In this document: piece after piece, positions 24,560-34,908 of the stretch
Layout of the letters: every line of letters begins with the position of its first letter
Numbering within the stretch: the first letter of the stretch is position 1
Source of the DNA: Actinoalloteichus hymeniacidonis
Lineage (GTDB): Bacteria; Actinomycetota; Actinomycetes; Mycobacteriales; Pseudonocardiaceae
Assembly (NCBI RefSeq): GCF_014203365.1
Contig: NZ_JACHIS010000001.1
Coordinates: forward strand, 3,720,001-3,784,000
DNA: 64,000 nucleotides
Direction: 5' to 3'
Program-made: the position numbers and the translations under genes
Notes under the pieces: generated by a model
What the model saw: the letters and a program-made list of their open reading frames with translations, nothing else
What the model was told of the DNA's origin: nothing
Databases searched by the model: none

Positions 24560-25366
24560 CTAAGCGCTCGCGCCCCCAACCGCCCGTGCCAGCGACCGCA
24601 GTTGCGCGGCACGTTCAGCAGCGCGCTGCTCCACCGGCGGCCTGCCATCGGCTGCGGCCGAGAGCAACCGCAGGGTCTCGGTGACCGCCGCCGCAGGAGC
24701 GGCCAGCGCCGCCTCGACGAATCGATCCACCGCGCCTGCAAGCTCGGCGGCGGGAACGGCCGCATTGGCCAGTCCGATCCTCGTCGCCTCCTCGGCGCCC
24801 ACCGACCGGCCGGTCACACACAACTCCGCTGCTCGTGCATAGCCCACCAGCCGCACGAGCCACGAGGTCCCGCCGAGGTCGGGCACCAGCCCGAGCTGGG
24901 TCTCCGCCATGGCGAACTGCACATCATCGGCCACGATCCGCACGTCACACGCCAATGCGAGCTGGAAACCCGCACCGACGGCGTGGCCGTGGACCGCGGC
25001 GATCGTCAACCGCTCGGGATCGGCCAGCCAGGAGAATCCCGTCTGGTACTCCGCGATCCTCGCATCGGCGTCCTCGGAGTCCGCCGCCGCCAAGGACGGC
25101 AGCCCCGGCATCCCGTCGAAGCCCTCTTCAGTGAACAACCGCCGATCCAACCCCGAGGAGAAGGATCGGCCGGTGCCCGCGATCACCACCACCCGCACCT
25201 TCTCGGGCAGACTTCGCCCGATCTGCGATAAGGCCGCCCAGGTGCGGGGCGTCTGCGCACCCCGTACCTCGGGTCGGTCCAGCGTGATCGTCGCCCGAGG
25301 GCCATCGATCGCCAGCTGGAGGCCGCCACGGCGAAGCGTGTCGGCATCCACCGGTTCGTCCGTCAC
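24560..25366 (-). CDS. Enoyl-CoA hydratase/isomerase family protein
   Basis: This is a cytoplasmic crotonase-fold enzyme of 268 aa. ATITLDRPEVRGAQ opens the fold. The oxyanion-hole segments are visible: GTGRSFSSGLD near 75-85, then AVHGHAVGAGFQLALACDVRIV (first catalytic region) followed by FAMAETQLGLVPDLGGT. The second position has Glu in AETQLGLVPD, as in hydratases, but substrates vary widely in this family (hydration, isomerisation, thioester hydrolysis). The GTG at 25366 has AGAGAGG upstream; an in-frame upstream extension shows no similarity. The gene stands alone, 103 bp downstream of the small HTH gene. Confidence 0.87.
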   Translation of the reverse strand: MTDEPVDADTLRRGGLQLAIDGPRATITLDRPEVRGAQTPRTWAALSQIGRSLPEKVRVVVIAGTGRSFSSGLDRRLFTEEGFDGMPGLPSLAAADSEDADARIAEYQTGFSWLADPERLTIAAVHGHAVGAGFQLALACDVRIVADDVQFAMAETQLGLVPDLGGTSWLVRLVGYARAAELCVTGRSVGAEEATRIGLANAAVPAAELAGAVDRFVEAALAAPAAAVTETLRLLSAAADGRPPVEQRAAERAAQLRSLARAVGGASA

Positions 25367-25469
25367 CCACCGACCTCTCTCGAACCGCCGCGCCCACGAC
25401 GCGGCGGGTCCTTCCTGGGAAGAGCCGGGGACTCGGCCGGGCGACACCGCCCGAACCCCGGTCCCTCGA

Positions 25470-25679
25470 TCACTTCTTCTTGGTTCGGGTCGCGCCCCCG
25501 CGCCCCCGAAGCTGCACGCCGGATTCGCTGAGGACCCGATGAACGAAGCCGTACGACCGACCGGTTGATTCGGCCAGGGCACGAATGCTCGCGCCCTTCT
25601 CGTACTTCTTCTTCAGATCCGTCGCAAGCTTGTCCCGTGCGGCGCCGGTGATGCGGGCGCCCTTCTTCAGGTCAGCCAC
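25470..25679 (-). CDS. Small helix-turn-helix protein
   Basis: This is a 69-aa, very basic, probably DNA-binding protein. It starts MADLKKGARITGAARDKLA, has a helix-turn-helix EKGASIRALAESTGRSYGFVHRVLSE-like core (residues about 28-53), and ends in a lysine/arginine-rich tail (GRGGATRTKKK). Proteins of exactly this layout are widely conserved in actinobacteria, where they are annotated only as HTH-domain proteins. The GTG at 25679 has GGAAGG about 9 bases upstream. It reads in the same direction as the ABC-F gene upstream, 177 bp away, but has room for its own promoter. Target unknown. Confidence 0.85.
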   Translation of the reverse strand: MADLKKGARITGAARDKLATDLKKKYEKGASIRALAESTGRSYGFVHRVLSESGVQLRGRGGATRTKKK

Positions 25680-25856
25680 CTTGTCCCGCCTTCCGTCCGA
25701 GCAGGTCGGGCCCCTTGCGGCCCCCGTCGCCGCAATGATCGAACACGAACAGCATTAATGCCAGGCGATCATGGGAAAACATCGCAAAGTGTTTATTGCC
25801 GCACTGTGCGTTATCAATGCTGACCAGGGGGTACCGTGAAAGTCACCGCGCGTAGA

Positions 25857-27485
<1,629 letters not shown>

Positions 27486-27862
27486 GAGAGAACTCCGAGA
27501 AAAGAGGTGTGTGGTCACGGGCATGAGGGAGCGGCCCGTCGAAGAGACGACGCGCCTGCCCATGGGTTAATCGATGCGGACCACGTGCCCCAGTGTACGG
27601 GTCGGATCAACGCGAATTCCCCCGCGCCGACCCCTCGGACGACCCGGCCGCCTGGCTCGCAGGTCGGCTCGTACTCGCGGAGGGCGCTTCGGCGGCGGCC
27701 CACGGTGTTCGAGGAGCCCGAACGGCCATGATCGCCGTCGCGGTGTGGGCCGGGACGACACGGCGGCTCGATCTGGTGCATTCCGGCGGCCCGCCCAGGC
27801 TGTCGGGCGGACCTCGTCCTCGGCAGCTCGGCTCCCGGGGCGAACGCCCGGTCGAGCGCGCC
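27486..27862. other. Intergenic gap, no convincing gene
   Basis: This 377-bp gap lies between the leftward acVLRF1 and ABC-F genes. A rightward frame from GTG 27593 stays open across it (about 230 codons) but runs antisense into acVLRF1 and shows no domain. The gap probably contains the ABC-F promoter and leader; ABC-F genes often have regulatory leaders, but I see no clear attenuator. Confidence 0.4.
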
Positions 27863-28561
27863 TCAGGCGGGCGGGTCGACGACCACCACCTCCACGGCAC
27901 GGGCCCGCTGTGCCGCGTCGTCCAGGACGACCCTGCGTGGCTCCACGACATCGAGGAGTCGAGGTTCGGCGATCGCGAAGAGCGGCGCGAGCCGGTTATC
28001 GGCGCGGAGTTCGTCCACCGCGTGCCGATCACCGCCGAACACCACGGCCTCCAGGGTCGGCACTGCGGGCAGCAGGACCTCGAAGGTCGCCTCGGCCGCA
28101 GCCGACAAGGACACCCGGGCCTGTCCCGCCCGACGGCGGGCGAACCGCTGCTGCGACCAACCGCCCGCCTTGTTCCGACCGTGGACCTGTCGGCGGCCGC
28201 TGCGCGAGGACACCACCGCGCCGTCGACCGCGACGCCCACGCTGAACCCACCGAGCCGCACCAGCACCAGACCGATCCGACGGGACCGTGACACGTGCGC
28301 GGTGAGTGCCTCGACCGCTCGTTCCGGCGCGCCCTGCTCGGTGCCGATGGCGGCGACGGACTCATCGGTGAGTCCCCCGAAGGGCACCGCCACCGAGACG
28401 GCGGCACCGTCGGCGGCGGTGATCTGCAACTGTGTCGCCGAGGTCGTCGTCTCGGCGAGACCGCCGTGCCGCTCGGCGAACCGCCCGAACCAGCCCGCCA
28501 ACCGCTCCGGCTCGATCTCCACGGCCCGACCACCGCCTGCGACGCTGCGCACCCGGCTCAT
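27863..28561 (-). CDS. acVLRF1 family release-factor-like hydrolase
   Basis: This cytoplasmic protein of 232 aa is assigned to the actinobacterial Vms1-like release factor 1 group, eRF1-fold proteins thought to hydrolyse peptidyl-tRNA in ribosome rescue. The decisive segment is GRNKAGGWSQQRFARRRAGQ: the VLRF1 G-x-x-Q loop followed by an R-rich helix, where the Gln acts like the GGQ glutamine. Upstream VLVRLGGFSVGVAVDGAVV and downstream FGGDRHAVDELRADNRLAPL fit the Vms1/ANKZF1-like fold. The ATG at 28561 is used. The ABC-F gene lies downstream, putting two ribosome-associated factors side by side. Confidence 0.82.
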   Translation of the reverse strand: MSRVRSVAGGGRAVEIEPERLAGWFGRFAERHGGLAETTTSATQLQITAADGAAVSVAVPFGGLTDESVAAIGTEQGAPERAVEALTAHVSRSRRIGLVLVRLGGFSVGVAVDGAVVSSRSGRRQVHGRNKAGGWSQQRFARRRAGQARVSLSAAAEATFEVLLPAVPTLEAVVFGGDRHAVDELRADNRLAPLFAIAEPRLLDVVEPRRVVLDDAAQRARAVEVVVVDPPA

Positions 28562-28679
28562 CGCCGGGCCCCCATCGAGTACCGCATCCGATTCATCCCC
28601 CGTCTCGCACTGATGTGGCCGCCGCCCGGTGACGTGTCCCGGCAGGTCCCCGCGCCCCGCCGTGCAGCAGCGCCGGGGC

Positions 28680-29279
28680 TCATCGGGGCGCCACCGCGAC
28701 CCACACCGGCAGCGGGTGCCCGCTCTCGCCCGGCGACAGGCGCTGTACCGCCACGAAACCGGCGATCTGGAAGGCCTGCGCGATCTGGTCCCTGGCGAGT
28801 ACCCGATGTCGGGTGGCGGTGCTGTGGGCTACCTCCCAGTCACCGTCCCGGCGATGCAGCCGCACTACTTCGAGTCCGTAGCCGGTGCCGTCCTCGGACC
28901 AGTCCCACAGCTGAACGGTGATCTGCCGGTCCTCCCCCGCGCCGGTGACCCTCGGTGGCGGCGCAGTCGGACGCAGGCTGCGTAGTCCGCTGAGTTCGGG
29001 GACTGCGGCCACCACGAGTCCACCGGCGCGCAGGGCGCGGCGGGCGGCGGCCAGCGCCCCGCTCACGCTGCCCTCGTGGGCGAGTTGCGGCAGGACGTCG
29101 TCGCCCACCCGCACCACATCCAGCCGCTCGGCCATCCGACCGTCTAGGACGTCGAGCAGTTCGGCCGAGCGGTACTCGGCGGAACCCAGGACCGCCGCGG
29201 CGACCTGTTCGAGGGCGTCCGCAGACGCGGCGGAGCCCGTCGAGGCGTGGGCATTACCGGGAAGTCGGCCGCCGGTCAT
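28680..29279 (-). CDS. Methyltransferase-like protein lacking motif I
   Basis: This protein of about 199 aa resembles the C-terminal half of a class I SAM methyltransferase: AARRALRAGGLVVAAVPELSGLR (post-II/III region), then strands with ITVQLWDWSEDGTGYGLEVVRLHRRDGDW and RHRVLARDQIAQAFQIAGFVAVQRLSPGE. The glycine-rich SAM-binding motif I is not seen. The start is uncertain; ATG at 29279 is used because longer frames run into the dGTPase gene. It follows dgt by 58 bp on the same strand. It may be a divergent methyltransferase, a truncated one, or a non-enzymatic relative. Confidence 0.6.
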   Translation of the reverse strand: MTGGRLPGNAHASTGSAASADALEQVAAAVLGSAEYRSAELLDVLDGRMAERLDVVRVGDDVLPQLAHEGSVSGALAAARRALRAGGLVVAAVPELSGLRSLRPTAPPPRVTGAGEDRQITVQLWDWSEDGTGYGLEVVRLHRRDGDWEVAHSTATRHRVLARDQIAQAFQIAGFVAVQRLSPGESGHPLPVWVAVAPR

Positions 29280-29337
29280 CTCGAAGAGCCTAGATCCATC
29301 GGGGGCCCGAGCCCAGCCCGTGGTGCCGTCCGCCGCG

Positions 29338-30909
29338 TCATAGCACGAAGGCGTCGGTCCAGGTCTGACCGGAACGGCCGGACAACGCGTCCAGCAGTGC
29401 CACCGCCTGTCGGTCGCTGAGCGAGGCCACGAAGTCGACGACCGCACGACCTCTGGCCAGCGAGGCCACGGCGTCCGGCCCACTGGGGATCTCCCCGGTG
29501 GGGCCGGTGAGCAGGCTCGCGTCCCGGGCCGCCAACGACCGGTACTCCTCGTGCGCCAGCTCGACGAGGTCGTGCAGCCTGCGTGGTAGCCGCGCCGCCT
29601 CCATTCGATCGGTCAACCACTGCTCCAACGCCTCGACCAGGGCGGTCAGCAGTCGGGCCTGCCCGCGTTGGTGCAGGGCCAGGTCGGGGCGCAGCAGGAC
29701 GAAGTGCCGGTGGACGAACTTCAGGACCTGGACCTCGTGCCACTGCCGGGGCGCGAGCACGATGTTGGCCGACCGGTTCGTCGGTTCGGCGAGGACCTCG
29801 ACACCGGCGACCAACCGGCTCGTCCAACTCGCCGAGAACGAGGCGACCGCCTGTTCCGCCTCCACGGAACCGTCGAAGGGCACCGCGAGAAGTCGATCCA
29901 CCACCTCCCGCTCCACCCGGTCCACCGCTTCGGCGAACGCCTCGTCGTCGACGATCCAGGAGTCCTTCCAGTGCAGTCGGCGGCGCAGTCCCTCCAACGC
30001 GTGGCCTGGTTGACGGGCCCGATCGGCCAGCTCGTCCTCCGAGAGGTTGCGCAATTCGGCCGCTCGGCTGAGCCAGCCGTGCAACTCGGCCCACACCGTG
30101 GCGTGTTGGAGCACGCCGACCCGATGGAAGTCGTCGAGATCGTGGATCGCGTAGGCGATGTCGTCGGCGGTGTCCATCACGGCCGCCTCGACGGTCTGCT
30201 GCCACTCGGGTATCCGGCCGAGGAAGGCCGCCCGGGACTGATCGAGATCGTCCAGCTCGGTCACATACGCCGAGAACTTGGCCGAGCCGGTGCCCGGTGA
30301 GTCGTCGGGCTCCGCGGACCCGCGCGGCGGGACCGCCATGGTCCGAGGATGCGGATGCGGGTGCGAGAGCCGGGTCCACGGGTATTTGAGGACGGCGGCA
30401 CGCACCGCTGCGGTCAGGTCGAGGCCTGCGGTGGCGGTTCCACCGGTGTCGATCGTGGTGACGATCCGGAACGACTGGGCATTGCCCTCGAAGCCGTCGG
30501 CCAGACCGAAACGGTTGCGGGCCAGCCGATCGAGCACCTGCTCCCCGAGGTGCCCGAACGGCGGGTGCCCGAGGTCGTGCGCGAGCGACGCCGCCTCGAC
30601 CACGTCGGCGCTGAGGCCGCCGAGCTTCGCGACCAGGCGCTGTGCCGCCGGATCGGCGGTCAGCCGCTCGGCGATCCCCCTGGCGATCTGGGCGACCTTC
30701 AGGCTGTGGGTGAGCCGGTTGTGCAGCAGCAGCCCGGATCCCGTCGGGCTGACCACCTGGGTGACGCCGCCGAGCCGCGCGAAGAAGGGCGATGCGGTGA
30801 TCCGGTCCCGGTCCACCCGATAGGGGTGGGCGGACAGATCCGATGGGCTCCGGCCCGCGCCGGAACGCCGGATCTCACGCAGCTTCTCGAGTGTCGTCTC
30901 CTCGGTCAC
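29338..30909 (-). CDS. dgt: Deoxyguanosinetriphosphate triphosphohydrolase
   Basis: This is a cytoplasmic HD-domain enzyme of 523 aa that hydrolyses dGTP (and possibly other dNTPs) to nucleoside and triphosphate, trimming dNTP pools. The HD metal site is visible: HNRLTHSLKVAQIARGI (His near 63-68), AHDLGHPPFGHLGE (His-Asp), FEGNAQSFRI and a later DTADDIAYAIHDLDDF with the final Asp. The GTG at 30909 lies 6 bases after TACGGT, suggesting leaderless translation. A methyltransferase-like gene follows 58 bp downstream. Confidence 0.94.
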   Translation of the reverse strand: MTEETTLEKLREIRRSGAGRSPSDLSAHPYRVDRDRITASPFFARLGGVTQVVSPTGSGLLLHNRLTHSLKVAQIARGIAERLTADPAAQRLVAKLGGLSADVVEAASLAHDLGHPPFGHLGEQVLDRLARNRFGLADGFEGNAQSFRIVTTIDTGGTATAGLDLTAAVRAAVLKYPWTRLSHPHPHPRTMAVPPRGSAEPDDSPGTGSAKFSAYVTELDDLDQSRAAFLGRIPEWQQTVEAAVMDTADDIAYAIHDLDDFHRVGVLQHATVWAELHGWLSRAAELRNLSEDELADRARQPGHALEGLRRRLHWKDSWIVDDEAFAEAVDRVEREVVDRLLAVPFDGSVEAEQAVASFSASWTSRLVAGVEVLAEPTNRSANIVLAPRQWHEVQVLKFVHRHFVLLRPDLALHQRGQARLLTALVEALEQWLTDRMEAARLPRRLHDLVELAHEEYRSLAARDASLLTGPTGEIPSGPDAVASLARGRAVVDFVASLSDRQAVALLDALSGRSGQTWTDAFVL

Positions 30910-31093
30910 CGGATGACCGTATCCCCGAGACGGTCGGGTGGGGCTCCGGCCCGTGTCCGGACCGACGTGCCCCGGCTGCCTGCCATGGTCTCGGTGCCCG
31001 GCGGCGGATCGACCGGTTCCGGCCGCCCGAACTCACCGCTGGGAGACGGTGACGTCCCGAGCCGCCTGCATCGAGACGCCGGCGAACCCTCCC

Positions 31094-31996
31094 CTAGTGA
31101 TGGCTTCTCATCCGACCATCGAAGTGCTCTGCGGAGGGCTCCTGGCCAGTGCCCGCCTGTCGGAGTAGCGCGAGCGCCTCCCCTGCGGGTGAGCCGAGCG
31201 CAGTCGTACACACGATCAGCGCCTGTTCCGGCGAGCGGGCAATCGACAGCGTCTGCTGTGTCACGGTCACCGTGCCGACGACGGGGTGGTGCAGTTCGTA
31301 GGACGCGGCGTCACAGGGTGCCACCCGGTGGTCGCCCCAGAGTGCGACGAATTCCGGGCTCTTCATCGTCAGTTCGCCGATCAGCTCCGCGAGGAATGGG
31401 TCATCCGGGTGCCTGCTGACGGCGATCCGCAGGTTGCCGACGATCGCACGGGCCTTGCGCTGCCAGTCCGTGTACAGCTCCCGGCAGTGCGGGTCCAAGA
31501 ACAGCATCCGACTCAGGTTCGGCCGTCGGGCCGGATCATCCGGGTCGAGGAAGTCCAGGTGACCGGCCAGCAGGGCGTGCCCGAGGGTGTTCCACGCCAG
31601 CACGTCCGTGCGCCTGCCGAGCACCAGCGCCGGGACGCCGTCCACGGCACGGAGGAGATCCCGCGTCTCACAGGCGAGCTTCTCGGGCCGAGGGCGTCGC
31701 GCGCGGGGCATACGGCGGGCGGCGCCGACGAGCCGGTGGAGGTGCGCACGCTCGTGGTCGTCGAGCAGCAGGGCGCGGGCGATCGCGTCGAGCACCTCAG
31801 CCGAAGCCCCTCGGGACAGGCCCTGCTCCAGTCGGGTGTAGTAGGAGACGCTGACGCCTGCCAATTGGGCCAATTCCTCCCGCCGCAGCCCGGGTACCCG
31901 CCTGCGAGGCCCCAGTTCGCGCAGGCCGACGTCCTCCGGCCGCAGCCGGGCCCGTCGGGCTTGGAGGAAGTCGCCGAGTGGGCCGGGTGCGTCCAT
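31094..31996 (-). CDS. XRE-family regulator with MmyB-like domain
   Basis: This is a DNA-binding regulator of 300 aa. The N-terminal XRE helix-turn-helix runs LGDFLQARRARLRPEDVGL, then RVPGLRREELAQLAGVSVSYYTRLEQG (about 33-59). The C-terminal PAS-like MmyB ligand-binding domain carries RTDVLAWNTLGHALLAG, PNLSRMLFLDPHCRELYTDW and HHPVVGTVTVTQQTLSI, all family hallmarks. ATG at 31996 is chosen because longer frames show no similarity. It is divergent from the metallo-beta-lactamase/carboxylesterase pair, with 138 bp between starts, and probably controls them. Ligand unknown; related domains bind fatty-acid-like molecules. Confidence 0.9.
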   Translation of the reverse strand: MDAPGPLGDFLQARRARLRPEDVGLRELGPRRRVPGLRREELAQLAGVSVSYYTRLEQGLSRGASAEVLDAIARALLLDDHERAHLHRLVGAARRMPRARRPRPEKLACETRDLLRAVDGVPALVLGRRTDVLAWNTLGHALLAGHLDFLDPDDPARRPNLSRMLFLDPHCRELYTDWQRKARAIVGNLRIAVSRHPDDPFLAELIGELTMKSPEFVALWGDHRVAPCDAASYELHHPVVGTVTVTQQTLSIARSPEQALIVCTTALGSPAGEALALLRQAGTGQEPSAEHFDGRMRSHH

Positions 31997-32134
31997 GACC
32001 CCAGTATTCGGGGCACGACCCGACCCCAACCACCCCCTGCGAGGGGTACCACAACGCGGGAGTGGTTCGTGCTCGTCCCGGTGTCCAGGCTCGGTCGTAT
32101 TCGGGCACATACCGCGAATTCGAGGACGGCTCAC

Positions 32135-33052
32135 ATGGAACAGACTCCGGAACAGATCGTTTTAGGCGACGTCACCGTCACCCGCATCAAGGAGTTCTAC
32201 GGTCCGGTAGGGATGACTCCTGACGAGTTCTTCCCGGACAGTCCCGACGGCTCCTGGGAGGAGCACCGTGGCTGGCTGTCGCCCGACTTCTGGAATCACG
32301 AAACAGCCGAGTGCCACTCGGCGATCCAGTCCTGGCTGCTGCGCAGCGAAGGGCGCACGATCCTCGTCGATACCGGTGTTGGCAACCACAAGGACCGGCC
32401 GTACTCGCCGGTGTGGAGCAGGCTGAACACCGGATATCTCGACAACCTCGCCGCAGCAGGGGTGCGACCCGAAGATGTCGACATCGTGGTCAACACCCAC
32501 CTGCATGTCGACCACGTCGGCTGGAACACCCGCCTCGACGGGCGGAGGTGGGTCCCGACCTTTCCGAACGCCACGTATCTGATGACGCGGCGGGACTTCG
32601 AGTTCTGGGACCCGGCCAACGAGAACGAGTCTGTGCTGGGTCGTGGCAACCAGAACGTCTTCGAGGACAGTGTCACTCCGGTCCACGAAGAGGGGCTGAC
32701 ACACCTGTGGGAAGGGTCGTACCGGATCGACAGGAACCTGCGGCTCGATCTCGCTCCCGGGCATACCCCCGGCTCGTCCGTGCTGACGCTGGACTCCGGT
32801 GGCGATCGGGCCCTGTTCGTCGGGGACCTGGTGCACACCGCGCTGCAGATCGCCGAGCCGGAGACCAATTCCTGTTTCTGCGAGAACCCGGCCGAGTCCC
32901 GTGCCACCCGACACAGGCTGCTCGGTCACGCCGCCGAGAACAAGGCACTCGTCTTCCCAGCGCACTTCGGCGGCCACGGCGCCACGGAGGTGGCACGCAG
33001 TGGTTCGAAGTTCACGATCAAGCGCTGGGCGGGCTTCTCCCGCATCTCCTGA
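32135..33052 (+). CDS. MBL-fold metallohydrolase
   Basis: This is a cytoplasmic binuclear-metal hydrolase of 305 aa. The metal motif THLHVDHVGWN (H122, H124, D126, H127) is intact, the third His is in APGHTPGSSV, the bridging Asp in FVGDLVH, and the last His in VFPAHFGG. This composition fits lactonase/hydrolase-type MBL proteins, but the substrate cannot be deduced. ATG at 32135 has GAGGAC upstream. The stop overlaps a possible ATG of the carboxylesterase, so the two are cotranscribed, divergent from the XRE regulator. Together they look like a regulated ester or lactone catabolic or detoxifying unit (inference). Confidence 0.88.
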   Translation: MEQTPEQIVLGDVTVTRIKEFYGPVGMTPDEFFPDSPDGSWEEHRGWLSPDFWNHETAECHSAIQSWLLRSEGRTILVDTGVGNHKDRPYSPVWSRLNTGYLDNLAAAGVRPEDVDIVVNTHLHVDHVGWNTRLDGRRWVPTFPNATYLMTRRDFEFWDPANENESVLGRGNQNVFEDSVTPVHEEGLTHLWEGSYRIDRNLRLDLAPGHTPGSSVLTLDSGGDRALFVGDLVHTALQIAEPETNSCFCENPAESRATRHRLLGHAAENKALVFPAHFGGHGATEVARSGSKFTIKRWAGFSRIS

Positions 33053-33084
33053 TGACCCGAACGAACCAGGAAAGGAAGTATTCC

Positions 33085-34524
33085 GTGCGCCAGCTTGCAG
33101 GCCCGGTCGTCACAACACCGGCGGGCGCCGTGCGCGGCATCCGCGACGACTTCGGCGAGCTCTACCGTGCCGTCCCCTACGCGGCAGCACCGACCGATGC
33201 CCGCCGCTTCGCCCCGCCCGCACCGCACCCGGGCTGGTCCGGGGTGCGCGATGGCACGCAACCCTCGTCCACGGCTCCCCAACCGGCCCGCGACTTCGGC
33301 AGGCTCGACATGACCCCCTACTTCGGACCCGGCTGGGTACGGGGCGGGGAGTACCTGACCGTCGATGTCCGCACCCCGGCCGCCGGCGACGGCGAGCGCC
33401 CCGTCATGGTCTTCGTGCACGGCGGCGGATTCGTCACCGGTTCGACAAGCGCCGCGCTGTACGACGGCAGTGCCTTCGCCCGCGACGGCATCGTCCTCGT
33501 CACGGTGAACTACCGCATCGGTATTCCCGGTTTCCTCGACCTACCGGGAGCTGTGCCCAACCGAGGATTGCTCGACGTGCTCGCCGCGCTCGGCTGGGTA
33601 CGCGACACGGTCGCGGCGTTCGGCGGCGACCCGGACAACGTCACGATCTTCGGCCAGTCCGCAGGCGCCACACTCGTCGGAGCGTTACTCGCGACGCCAC
33701 AGGCCAACGGCCTGTTCCAGCGGGCGATCATGCAGAGCGGCAGCGGTACCGGCGCCTTCACCCCGGAGCAGGCGCACCGAGTCACCGTCGCAGCGGCCGA
33801 CGCGCTGGGTGTCGAACCGACAGCCGAAGCCTTCTCCTCGATCACCGACGAACGCTTCATGGAGATCCTTCCGGCCCTGGCAGGTCTCGATCTACGCACC
33901 GGCTCCGCCACTGATCCGCTGGCCGGGCTCAGTCCGTTCGGTCTGGTTCTTCCAAGCCAACCCGCCGACACTCTCGCCGACGGCCCGGCCCGCCACGTAG
34001 ACCTGCTGATCGGCACCAATACCGAAGAGGGGCACCTCTACCTCGTGCCGCAGGGCGACCTGGAGTCCTCCACCGAGGCCGACGTGCTCGCCATCGCCAC
34101 CAGGGTGTACGCGAACCCGGAGACCGGGGTCGCCGCGCATAGCGCGGCCCGACCGGACGCTACACCTGGTGAACTACGTTCCGCCGTGCTCGGAGATGCC
34201 CTGTTCGGAGCTGGTACGGCCCGCATGGCACAGGCACACGCACGGATTTCGAGCGGCGGCACGCACGTCTACTCGTTCGGTTACCGCTCAACCGCCTTGG
34301 ATGGGCGACTCGGCGCCGCCCACACCGTCGAGCTGCCCTTCGTATTCGACCTCGCCGACAAACCATGGCTGCACGGGGAGACCGGTCTATTGGGCCCCGA
34401 CCCCGCCCCGGCGAGCCTCGCGACACGGATACACGCCGCTTGGGTCTCGTTCGCCAGAACCGGGGACCCCGGCTGGGCTGCCTACGACCCGCAACACCCC
34501 GTGACGGAGATCCTCGGCAGCTGA
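33085..34524 (+). CDS. Type B carboxylesterase
   Basis: This is an alpha/beta-hydrolase esterase of 479 aa with no signal peptide, so cytoplasmic. It opens VVTTPAGAVRGI, typical of the COesterase family. VFVHGGGF forms the oxyanion hole, GQSAGA holds the nucleophile Ser192 (Q replaces the common E), the acid is probably a Glu in GTNTEEGHLY, and the catalytic His in GAAHTVELPFVF. The GTG at 33085 has AAAGGAAG upstream; an in-frame ATG at 33052 overlapping the MBL stop is an alternative. It is the second gene of the MBL operon. Substrate unknown. Confidence 0.88.
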   Translation: MRQLAGPVVTTPAGAVRGIRDDFGELYRAVPYAAAPTDARRFAPPAPHPGWSGVRDGTQPSSTAPQPARDFGRLDMTPYFGPGWVRGGEYLTVDVRTPAAGDGERPVMVFVHGGGFVTGSTSAALYDGSAFARDGIVLVTVNYRIGIPGFLDLPGAVPNRGLLDVLAALGWVRDTVAAFGGDPDNVTIFGQSAGATLVGALLATPQANGLFQRAIMQSGSGTGAFTPEQAHRVTVAAADALGVEPTAEAFSSITDERFMEILPALAGLDLRTGSATDPLAGLSPFGLVLPSQPADTLADGPARHVDLLIGTNTEEGHLYLVPQGDLESSTEADVLAIATRVYANPETGVAAHSAARPDATPGELRSAVLGDALFGAGTARMAQAHARISSGGTHVYSFGYRSTALDGRLGAAHTVELPFVFDLADKPWLHGETGLLGPDPAPASLATRIHAAWVSFARTGDPGWAAYDPQHPVTEILGS

Positions 34525-34908
34525 TCCGCGTCCCGGACGGGGAGGCGTCCGAACGATCGGCGATCCCACCCACCGCGGTGCCCGCCCCCGAACCCGACGC
34601 AGGCTGAACGAAGACCCGTTCGTAGGCACCGGCGAACTTCCCAGAACGCTGGAGCCGGGTGGTTCCCGGGCAACAGGTGCCCACCGAACCGATGCGGCCC
34701 CAGCGCGGACGAAGTGTTTGGCGCAGCGCGTTCAGGTGCCGGCCGAGGATTGGCCCATCGGCTCCCCGCCCGGCCTCGAATTGACCCGACAGGATTGAGC
34801 GACGGGTCCCAACCAGTGGGAGATGCAGCCGGGTCGCAGGCGGGTCGCAGGCGGGCGACCAGATCGGTGTGTCCCATTTCGTCGGAGAAACCTGGTAGTG
34901 ATGGCGGA
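34525..34908. other. Intergenic region, short direct repeat
   Basis: This 384-bp stretch has no convincing gene. It carries a twofold GGGTCGCAGGC repeat near 34832-34854. A TAGTGA seven bases before the GTG at 34909 could be a weak leaderless -10 for the next gene. Confidence 0.4.

Noticed and set aside
27593-28291. Rightward ORF from GTG in the ABC-F/acVLRF1 gap
   Set aside because: Most of it is antisense to acVLRF1; no similarity or ribosome site.
34832-34854. Tandem GGGTCGCAGGC repeat
   Set aside because: Only two copies, with no link to a mobile element or operator; probably chance in GC-rich DNA.
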